The position numbers were made by a program, and so were the translations under genes. Shown here piece by piece: positions 1-5,545 of a stretch of DNA of 7,996 nucleotides. The stretch lies in contig CADBLV010000086.1 of NCBI GenBank assembly GCA_902795555.1, forward strand, positions 1 to 7,996, in the 5' to 3' direction. Numbering within the stretch: the stretch's first letter is position 1; each line of letters begins with the position of its first letter. The stretch is from an uncultured Eubacteriales bacterium (GTDB lineage: Bacteria; Bacillota_A; Clostridia; Christensenellales; Aristaeellaceae). The notes beneath the pieces were generated by a model. The model made no database searches, had not been told where the DNA came from, and saw nothing but the letters and a program-made list of their open reading frames with translations.

Positions 1-66
1 AGTTAAGCCCTTCAGTGCCGATGGTACTTGACTGGTAACGGTCCGGGAGAGTAGGTCGCCGCCGGA
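1..66 (+). rRNA. rrf: 5S ribosomal RNA, 3' part (5' end outside window)
   Basis: The first 66 bases match the conserved 3' half of bacterial 5S rRNA. Visible are the loop segment GTTAAGCCC, the block GCCGATGGTACTTGACTGG, and the closing GGGAGAGTAGGTCGCCGCCGG that pairs with the missing 5' end. The RNA is part of the large ribosomal subunit. Its last base is uncertain by a few positions because the 5' strand of the terminal helix is not in the window. Two terminators follow directly, as expected for the end of an rRNA operon transcribed on this strand. Recognition is from the conserved sequence alone. Confidence 0.95.
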
Positions 67-74
67 TTCCAAAT

Positions 75-103
75 ATGGCTGTTGCAGAAGCAACAGCCAT
101 TTT
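75..103 (+). terminator. Rho-independent terminator of the rRNA operon (first)
   Basis: An 11-bp perfect stem (ATGGCTGTTGC at 75-85 with its complement at 90-100) encloses an AGAA tetraloop. A short T-run follows, and A residues precede the stem, so it could also act on the opposite strand. It lies about 10 bases after the 5S 3' end and is the expected terminator of the rRNA transcript. Confidence 0.85.
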
Positions 104-142
104 AAATCCAGGCGGTCGTCGGTTGTTCGCCCGGATTCCAAT

Positions 143-173
143 AAGCCCTGTTGCTGACGCAACAGGGTTTTTT
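143..173 (+). terminator. Rho-independent terminator of the rRNA operon (second, tandem)
   Basis: A 9-bp perfect stem (CCCTGTTGC at 146-154 with GCAACAGGG at 159-167), loop TGAC, is followed by six T residues (168-173). This is a textbook intrinsic terminator, stronger than the first because of its U-tract. It shares the TGTTGC/GCAACA stem core and a preceding CCGGATTCCAA with the first terminator, so the pair looks duplicated. Together they should isolate gene 1 from rRNA read-through. Confidence 0.9.
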
Positions 174-283
174 GAATCCCGGCGGCGCGGTTTCATACAG
201 CGGAGATCCGCTTGTCTCGGCGGTAAAATGGCTTCGTTTAGAGGAAAAACCTGAAAAAGTTAAAAATGAAAGGGTAAATGTAT

Positions 284-312
284 CCGTTCATGTAACCGAA
301 CTGGTGTATAAT
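284..312 (+). promoter_or_regulatory. Putative sigma-A promoter for the secreted-protein genes
   Basis: A perfect TATAAT lies at 307-312 in an AT-rich stretch, 76 bases before the gene 1 start codon and downstream of the rRNA terminators. The -35 region (about 284-289) has no good TTGACA match, so the promoter may be weak or activator-dependent. TG at 305-306 abuts the -10 box but is not in the extended -10 position. The predicted transcript start is near 319. Confidence 0.55.
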
Positions 313-320
313 TTAATTAA

Positions 321-341
321 CGCAAGGGACTTGCGGGTTTT
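321..341 (+). promoter_or_regulatory. 5'-terminal leader hairpin, terminator-like
   Basis: CGCAAG (321-326) pairs with CTTGCG (330-335) around a GGA loop, followed by GGTTTT. If transcription starts near 319, this stem-loop sits at the extreme 5' end of the mRNA. It could protect the transcript from 5' decay. The short T-run after it also resembles a weak early terminator or attenuator. Only the pairing is seen; the role is inferred. Confidence 0.4.
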
Positions 342-377
342 AACGACGGCATTTAACGACCGGACGGTTTGGAATAA

Positions 378-382
378 AGGAG
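378..382 (+). promoter_or_regulatory. Ribosome binding site deciding the gene 1 start
   Basis: AGGAG at 378-382 directly abuts the ATG at 383, leaving no spacer, so that ATG is unlikely to be used. The in-frame ATGs at 389 and 392 have spacings of 6 and 9 bases, both normal. I chose 389; 392 is equally possible and changes one residue. Confidence 0.75.
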
Positions 383-388
383 ATGAGG

Positions 389-1891
389 ATGATGAGGAAG
401 TATCAAAAGCATTTGGCCAAGCTGATTGCCGGCTTACTGATTTTAGTCCTGATTGCGGGGAGCAGTCTGTCGGCGGTGATGGCGGAAGAGCCTGCTGCAG
501 GTATGGACGAGGAAGCGGCCCGGATCGCGGAAGAGGAAGAAGCCCGGATCGCGGAAGAAGAAGCGGCGGCTGCGGAGGAAGAGGCCCGGATTGCGGAAGA
601 GGAAGCGGCAAAGGCCGCGGAGGAAGAAGCAGCCCGGATCGCGGAAGAGGAAGCAGCAAAGGCCGAAGAGGAAGAAGCAGCGCGCCTCGAGGAAGAAAAA
701 GAAAAAGAGGAAGAACGCCTCGCGAAGGAAGAAGAGGAGAGGCTGGCCCGGGAAGAAGCTGCCCGTCTGGCTGAAGAGGAAGCTGAGGCCCGGAATGCTG
801 CGATGGAAGCGGCCCGGATCGCTGAAGAGGAAGCCAGGATTCTGACTGAAACGGAAGAAGAACCGGTTCAGAATGATGAAGAGGAAGATCAGACAGAGCC
901 GGAGGAGGAAAAGATTGCTCCTTTTTCCGCGGAGGCTTCCATCCGACTGATGGTTGATGATCCGGTTTTCTACGGGGATGAGATTATTCTGGCGATTCAT
1001 GTGATCTCAGCGAACCGGGATTATACGGTGACCTGGGAAAGCATGAATCTGCTGGTCGCACCGGAAGAGCGGGAATGGGAACCCTGCGGAAGCGGAGAAA
1101 CCGTGACTCTGACTGCTGACGAAGAAATGGCTCAAACCCAGTTCCGGGCCATCCTGACGGACGAGGCCGGAGAGATCGCAGAGACGAACATCATCCGGAT
1201 GCCCACCTTCCAGACCCGCGAGAATGAGTTCTCACCGGCAGATGACGCGCAGGAGAAGACAGAAACCCCGGAGGCTGACCTGAGCGGAGAATCCGCAGCC
1301 GAAGAGACCGCAGAAGGAACGAAGGAAGGCGCTGCCGAAGGCGGAGAGCCCACGGAAGGAACGAAGGAAGGCACTGCCGAAGCCGGAGAGACCGCGGAAG
1401 GAACGAAGGAAGGCACTGCCGAAGGCGGTGAAGCCACGGAAACCGGAATCAAAACCGACGCGGAATCCGTAAACGGGGAAACCACGGCGACGGGAGAAAA
1501 CGCGGAGCAAACGGAACCGGCGGCTGAAACGGCATCCGAATCCGAAGAAGGCGAAGCTGAAGCAGAGAAGGGAACCGAGGAAGGGGAAGGCCCGGAGTCC
1601 GGAGAAACAGCGGAAGCCGGAACGCCTGAAGAACCCGAGGTTCATCGTCAGGTGATCATCCATTCCTCTCTGGAGGGAATGACGACGGTTTATGCCGGCA
1701 CGGAAATCACGATGACCGCCGAGCTGGTCGGTTTTGAAGGCAGGGAATACACCGTGCAATGGCAGTATTCCCCCGACGGCGAGACCGTGATTGATGTACC
1801 CGGAGCAAACGAACTGACCTATGTTTACCGGATTGATGAAAAAAATATCGGTTACGTCTGGGGCGTTGAAGTGACGCTGATTGAAGACTAA
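389..1891 (+). CDS. Secreted acidic protein with Glu/Ala-rich helical stalk and two Ig-like domains (function unknown)
   Basis: I do not recognise a named family for the whole 500-residue protein. Residues 1-32 are a signal peptide: basic N-terminus (RKYQKHLAK), hydrophobic core LIAGLLILVLIAG, and signal peptidase I site AVMA before EEP. Residues about 40-150 are a nearly uninterrupted Glu/Ala run with spaced Arg/Lys, of the type EEAARIAEEEA, predicted to be a long charged helix or coiled coil. Residues about 181-272 form a beta-rich Ig-like domain (YGDEIILAIHVISANRDYTV, W218). An acidic Gly/Thr/Glu linker follows, with three 14-residue repeats at about 306-347. A second Ig-like domain occupies about 420-498 (YAGTEITM, YTVQWQYSPDG) and resembles the first. 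There is no LPXTG motif and no C-terminal membrane segment, so the protein is probably secreted or non-covalently bound. It is the first gene after a promoter and lies 190 bases upstream of an adhesin-like gene. A role as an extracellular spacer or scaffold is inference only. Confidence 0.85.
   Translation: MMRKYQKHLAKLIAGLLILVLIAGSSLSAVMAEEPAAGMDEEAARIAEEEEARIAEEEAAAAEEEARIAEEEAAKAAEEEAARIAEEEAAKAEEEEAARLEEEKEKEEERLAKEEEERLAREEAARLAEEEAEARNAAMEAARIAEEEARILTETEEEPVQNDEEEDQTEPEEEKIAPFSAEASIRLMVDDPVFYGDEIILAIHVISANRDYTVTWESMNLLVAPEEREWEPCGSGETVTLTADEEMAQTQFRAILTDEAGEIAETNIIRMPTFQTRENEFSPADDAQEKTETPEADLSGESAAEETAEGTKEGAAEGGEPTEGTKEGTAEAGETAEGTKEGTAEGGEATETGIKTDAESVNGETTATGENAEQTEPAAETASESEEGEAEAEKGTEEGEGPESGETAEAGTPEEPEVHRQVIIHSSLEGMTTVYAGTEITMTAELVGFEGREYTVQWQYSPDGETVIDVPGANELTYVYRIDEKNIGYVWGVEVTLIED
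509..841 (+). repeat. Degenerate purine-rich repeat encoding the Glu/Ala helix
   Basis: Short imperfect tandem units built around GCGGAAGAGGAAGC and GCCCGGATCGCGGAAGA encode E(E/A)AARIAEEE-type peptide units. The strand is strongly purine-biased, and long stretches of the other frames are also free of stops. This gives spurious Arg/Gly-rich and Pro/Leu-rich open frames here. The unit length varies, which suggests repeated slippage or unequal crossing-over. Confidence 0.75.
1304..1429 (+). repeat. Three 42-bp tandem repeats in gene 1 linker
   Basis: Three consecutive 42-base units (1304-1345, 1346-1387, 1388-1429) encode ETAEGTKEGAAEGG, EPTEGTKEGTAEAG and ETAEGTKEGTAEGG. DNA identity is high, with GAAGGAACGAAGGAAGGC in each unit, so the expansion is recent. 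They lengthen the acidic, probably disordered linker between the two Ig-like domains. Confidence 0.9.
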
Positions 1892-1906
1892 AGGGACTGA
1901 TTTTGT

Positions 1907-1929
1907 TCCCGACCGCTAAGCGGTCGGGA
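1907..1929 (+). promoter_or_regulatory. Intergenic hairpin after gene 1 (no U-tract)
   Basis: TCCCGACCGC (1907-1916) pairs with GCGGTCGGGA (1920-1929) around a TAA loop, giving a 10-bp GC-rich stem 15 bases after the gene 1 stop. There is no T-run after it on this strand, so it is not a classical intrinsic terminator. It may stabilise the upstream mRNA 3' end, mark a processing site, or act as a partial terminator. Confidence 0.5.
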
Positions 1930-2005
1930 CGAACGCTGTATGTGATCCGTATTCCACAACAGGCTGCGGTCGGATCATCAGCAGATTCGGCGGACAACCC
2001 AAACA

Positions 2006-2034
2006 GCCTCCGTGAACCGATTGTTCACAGAGGC
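2006..2034 (+). promoter_or_regulatory. Hairpin in the leader of gene 2
   Basis: GCCTC (2006-2010) plus GTGAAC (2012-2017) pair with GTTCAC (2023-2028) plus GAGGC (2030-2034). There is one C/A mismatch and a 5-base loop, CGATT. The 11-bp stem ends 32 bases before the gene 2 ribosome binding site (AGGGGGA, 2067-2073). No T-run follows, so termination is unlikely; an mRNA-stability or translation role is possible. The rest of 1892-2081 shows no convincing promoter. Confidence 0.45.
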
Positions 2035-2081
2035 GGAACAGAAACGGAGCTGTTTCCGAAGACCGTAGGGGGATTGATTGT

Positions 2082-5000
2082 ATGAAGAAGAGATTTGGAT
2101 TCAGGCTGACAGCGATCCTGGCGGCGCTGATGATGGCGATATCCGCACTGTCGGCAGCGGTCATCGCGGACGAAACCTTTCATTCCACTTATACCGCACA
2201 GAACGGAATCGAGCTGATTACCGGGTCTGATCTGCGGATTGTGCCGGCGGAGGGGACGGAGCACGCACCGTATCTGTATCCCGGGGAAACCATGCAGCTG
2301 CTGGCGGAGCCGGCGGACACCTATACGGCCGCGAGCTGGGAAAGCAGCGACGCGAACGTTGCGTCCATTGACGGGGACGGACTGGTGACAGCTGTTTCTC
2401 CGGGTGCCGTGCTGGTGACCGTTGAGGAAGAGCACGGATACAGGCAGGAATATCAGGTGGTTGTGCTGGACCAGAAGACGACCTATACGATTACATATCA
2501 TATCCACTATCCGGACGACGCTTTTACCTATGTATTCCGGAAGGACGACAAGGAATCCAAGGCGGAAAAGCCGCAGGACGCGACTTTTACAGAGGAATAC
2601 ACGGGCCTGATTCCGGACAGCAAGGTGTCGCTGAACAACGGCGATTTCGTGCAGACGGTGAACTATGAGCTGATCGGATGGCGGGCGCCGTGGGGCACGG
2701 TGTACGGGCCCGGCAGCGAATACAAGCTGAGCGGGAACCTGGAGCTTGAAGCGGTTTTCGGCGCATGCACGCTGGATCTGGTGGATCACGAGGATAAAAC
2801 GAATTACTATAAATACGGAAGCGGCTATCGACAGGTCCCCAGCGACGGACTCCGATATCTGGGGGACGACGGCCGGGAATACTTCAAGTTTATGGTGGCC
2901 GCAAACGAACGGCTCAACTTCTACTATTCCGATTTCAAAAGCGAGAATTTCACCACAAAACTGCTCGGTTTCAAGCTGGTTCCTCCGACCAAAGATAAAA
3001 ACGGCAAAGTGAACGATCCGAACAAGGGGATGGATCAGGAATATCTGGACATGTTTTTCGAGCCCGGGCAGCTGATTGACCTGCCTTACCGGAGCGCATA
3101 CTATTTCCAGCCGGTTTATAACGATGTAAATGTTTACAACACGGTCGTCGTGATCCGGAAGAAGGGAACGCTTTCCGCATCATACGGCTATTCCCCGGCT
3201 TACTATTACTATGTGGGACAGGGGATGCTGACGAAGGACGCGGCGGATCTGATCGAGGCCCAGGACGTTCCCTGGGGGACGAAGGGCATTGACGGCGCGA
3301 CGGACGAAAAGCACTACTACTCGACCAACGGATATGTGGGCGACGCAAACACCTATACAACCAGCCTGCCGGAAGACCTTTATTACGACATTCCCGACAT
3401 GCAGCACATCCTGGGCGCTGTGGGCGAGACAGTCGGATCGCAGGATGCGTATGAGGTTATCTGGTACAAGATCGGGCGAACGGGGAAAGGCTACACGCTG
3501 GACGGCGTTCTGAAGAAGAAGGACGTCAGCCATGTGATTACCGTGATCGATACCGTGACGGGAAACATCGCGGGACAGGTGACCGTGGAGGATCTGGCGC
3601 CGGTGAACCTGAAAACGCTGGCGGAAGGATTTAAGAGCTCCTATACCAATTTCAAATACAAAGGCGTATACAAAGTTCCGACGGACGACAACAGCCAGGC
3701 CGTCAAAAACGAGACGGTTTCCGTTGACATGGATTTCACGGTCTACCTTGTGTACCTCCCGAAGGGACAGCAGGTATACCACAAGGTGCAATTCCTGGAT
3801 GAAAACGGAAACGACGTCTATTTCGAGCAGCCGGGCGTTAAGGGCCTGTACTATCAATATCTGGCGCACGGCGCCAGCGGCGAGGAAGCGCCGCACCCCG
3901 TGAAGGAAGGATACACCTTCCGGGGCTGGTATACGGAACGCAACGCCGGCGGGGAGAAATTCAGCCATCAGCTGGATCAGGTGACACAGGACTGGACATT
4001 CTATGCCTATTTTACCCAGGACCTGGCTGAACTGACCATTCGGAAGGACGCTCCGGCGCTGAGCGAGGGGAATTTTGACATCCGGGTGTACGGATTTAAA
4101 CCCGGGACGAAGATCGGGAACTACACAGCGGACGCGACCGGCGCGATTCTGCTGAAGATTCCGGTGAACGATCAGATCACACTGACCGTTCCTGCGGGCG
4201 ATTACCGGGTCGAGGAAAAGCTGGTGCTGGCGGACGCCATTAAATATGAGGCGAGCTATCCGGGAGGGAACACGGTTTCGCTGAAAGCGGGCGACAAGGC
4301 CACCGTCACCGTTGTGAACAAACCGATCATCCGGATTGAGATTACGGGAGATCAGAAGGAATATGTCTACGACGGCACGCTGAAGACCGCCAGCGGATAC
4401 GAATCCGCATGCGCGGACGCGCTGTTTGACAGCGAGAAGATTTCTTTCAGCGGAACAGACTCCGTTTCCCGGATCGAAACGGGCGACTATCCCATGGGGC
4501 TGAAGGAAGACGATTTCGGATACACCGACGACCGGGTGAAGGCGATCTTCATCATCCATGACGGATCTCTGAAGATTACGCCCGCGCCTCCGGCTCCGGA
4601 AACCACCCTGGCTTCCGTTCTGATCGTGTGGGATGACGCGAACGACGCGGATCGGGTCCGGCCGGAACAGGTGGTTGCAACGCTGATGGCGGACGGAGTG
4701 TCGGTGGACATTGCAACGATCAGCGCGGCGACGGGCTGGCGGGCCATCTTCTCCGGGCTGCCGATATCGGCAGAGGACGTGAAGATCGTCTATACCTGGG
4801 ACGCGGATACGCCGGATGAATATACCCTGGTCAGCAATGTGACAGAGGGCACCAATACGACCATTACCTTCCGACATGTGGTTCCCATGATCACCCTTTC
4901 CGTGCGGAAACAATGGGAGGACGGGAACAATGCCAACGGGACCAGGCCAGGAAACCTGACGGTTTACCTGACCGGCAACGGTATTGTGTACGGGACGGTG

Positions 5001-5507
5001 ACCCTCTCGGCTGAAAACGGCTGGGCGGCATCGGCTCAGGCGCCGCAGCGGGTGAACGGGCAGGAAGTTGCCTATCAGTGGATTGAGCCCGCTGTGAACG
5101 GCTATACCGCGGACAATCCGGAAACGGACGGAACGGAAACCGTTCTGACCAACCGCTTTACCCCTCAGCCGCCGCCGGCCAACCCGGATACCAACCCGGA
5201 CGGAGGAGAGGAAACCGCCATCTATACGCTGACCATCTTCTATGAGGACACGGAAGGAAATCAGCTGGCGCTGCCTGTGACCGGGGAATATACCGCGGGA
5301 GAGGCATACAACGTTCCGTCACCGGTGATCGATGGATATATCACGCTGGAACCGGTGGTGAAGGGCGAGATGCCCGCAAGGGATCTGACCCATACGGTGC
5401 TGTATCTGAAGAGTCTGCCGGGACAGACACTGGTGGACATTGGCGAATATGAAACGCCTCTGGGCCTCGGCGACGTGTATGTCAATGTGGGCGAAGCGTT
5501 TGAATGA
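2082..5507 (+). CDS. Large secreted mosaic adhesin-like protein (BIG2, InlB-like, SpaA-like, MBG-like, Cna-B, MucBP domains)
   Basis: The protein has 1141 residues; AGGGGGA lies 8 bases before the ATG. A signal peptide spans 1-29 (core LTAILAALMMAISALSA, cleavage AAVIA/DE). A BIG2 Ig-like domain covers about 42-128 (SSDANVASIDGDGLVTAVSPG). An InlB/Flg_new-like repeat lies at about 135-226. A Tyr-rich region at 227-560 matches nothing I know. A clear InlB repeat follows at about 564-645 (GYTFRGWYTERNAGGEKF). A SpaA-like prealbumin fold spans about 648-748 (K655, E711/E712, N746, PAGDYRVEE). An MBG-like domain spans about 749-835 (YVYDGT, IHDGSLKITPAP). Two Cna-B domains lie at about 842-933 and 936-1026; the second has K943, E1002 and N1024, while the first has replaced these positions. 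A Pro-rich spacer leads to a MucBP domain at about 1048-1110. The tail 1111-1141 ends in ETPLGLGDVYVNVGEAFE. These families occur in Gram-positive surface adhesins, which bind host or matrix ligands. No LPXTG, hydrophobic anchor, SLH or cell-wall-binding repeat is visible, so attachment is unexplained. The gene ends in ATGA and the next gene follows after 38 bases. Confidence 0.9.
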   Translation: MKKRFGFRLTAILAALMMAISALSAAVIADETFHSTYTAQNGIELITGSDLRIVPAEGTEHAPYLYPGETMQLLAEPADTYTAASWESSDANVASIDGDGLVTAVSPGAVLVTVEEEHGYRQEYQVVVLDQKTTYTITYHIHYPDDAFTYVFRKDDKESKAEKPQDATFTEEYTGLIPDSKVSLNNGDFVQTVNYELIGWRAPWGTVYGPGSEYKLSGNLELEAVFGACTLDLVDHEDKTNYYKYGSGYRQVPSDGLRYLGDDGREYFKFMVAANERLNFYYSDFKSENFTTKLLGFKLVPPTKDKNGKVNDPNKGMDQEYLDMFFEPGQLIDLPYRSAYYFQPVYNDVNVYNTVVVIRKKGTLSASYGYSPAYYYYVGQGMLTKDAADLIEAQDVPWGTKGIDGATDEKHYYSTNGYVGDANTYTTSLPEDLYYDIPDMQHILGAVGETVGSQDAYEVIWYKIGRTGKGYTLDGVLKKKDVSHVITVIDTVTGNIAGQVTVEDLAPVNLKTLAEGFKSSYTNFKYKGVYKVPTDDNSQAVKNETVSVDMDFTVYLVYLPKGQQVYHKVQFLDENGNDVYFEQPGVKGLYYQYLAHGASGEEAPHPVKEGYTFRGWYTERNAGGEKFSHQLDQVTQDWTFYAYFTQDLAELTIRKDAPALSEGNFDIRVYGFKPGTKIGNYTADATGAILLKIPVNDQITLTVPAGDYRVEEKLVLADAIKYEASYPGGNTVSLKAGDKATVTVVNKPIIRIEITGDQKEYVYDGTLKTASGYESACADALFDSEKISFSGTDSVSRIETGDYPMGLKEDDFGYTDDRVKAIFIIHDGSLKITPAPPAPETTLASVLIVWDDANDADRVRPEQVVATLMADGVSVDIATISAATGWRAIFSGLPISAEDVKIVYTWDADTPDEYTLVSNVTEGTNTTITFRHVVPMITLSVRKQWEDGNNANGTRPGNLTVYLTGNGIVYGTVTLSAENGWAASAQAPQRVNGQEVAYQWIEPAVNGYTADNPETDGTETVLTNRFTPQPPPANPDTNPDGGEETAIYTLTIFYEDTEGNQLALPVTGEYTAGEAYNVPSPVIDGYITLEPVVKGEMPARDLTHTVLYLKSLPGQTLVDIGEYETPLGLGDVYVNVGEAFE

Positions 5508-5529
5508 TCGCGGCGGTTCATGAACAAGC

Positions 5530-5536
5530 GGAAGGA
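5530..5536 (+). promoter_or_regulatory. Ribosome binding site deciding the gene 3 start
   Basis: GGAAGGA at 5530-5536 lies 9 bases before the ATG at 5546. The alternative ATG at 5504 overlaps the gene 2 stop (ATGA) but has no Shine-Dalgarno sequence. It would also put 14 polar residues ahead of the signal peptide. The 5546 start places MTKR directly before the hydrophobic core. Confidence 0.75.
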
Positions 5537-5545
5537 CAGATCTTT

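Noticed and set aside
105..136. Possible tRNA remnant between the two terminators
   Set aside because: The GGTTGTTCGCCCGGATTCC stretch loosely recalls a T-arm but no complementary arm, anticodon loop or acceptor stem can be formed. Duplication of the 5S tail explains it better.
151..774. Forward open frame giving an Arg/Gly-rich protein (GRGRSPDRGRRSGG type)
   Set aside because: It begins inside the second rRNA terminator and runs out of frame over the Glu/Ala repeat. The Arg/Gly composition is the shifted reading of GAAGAG-type codons. No ribosome binding site or signal peptide supports it.
3180..4913. 577-codon open frame on the minus strand inside the adhesin gene
   Set aside because: It is a stop-free antisense shadow of a GC-rich gene with strong codon bias. 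Its peptide is rich in Arg, His and Val without domains, whereas the + strand frame has clear domains throughout.
5504..5545. Earlier ATG start for gene 3 overlapping the gene 2 stop
   Set aside because: It has no Shine-Dalgarno sequence and would place a polar 14-residue extension before the signal peptide. The ATG at 5546 has GGAAGGA at good spacing.
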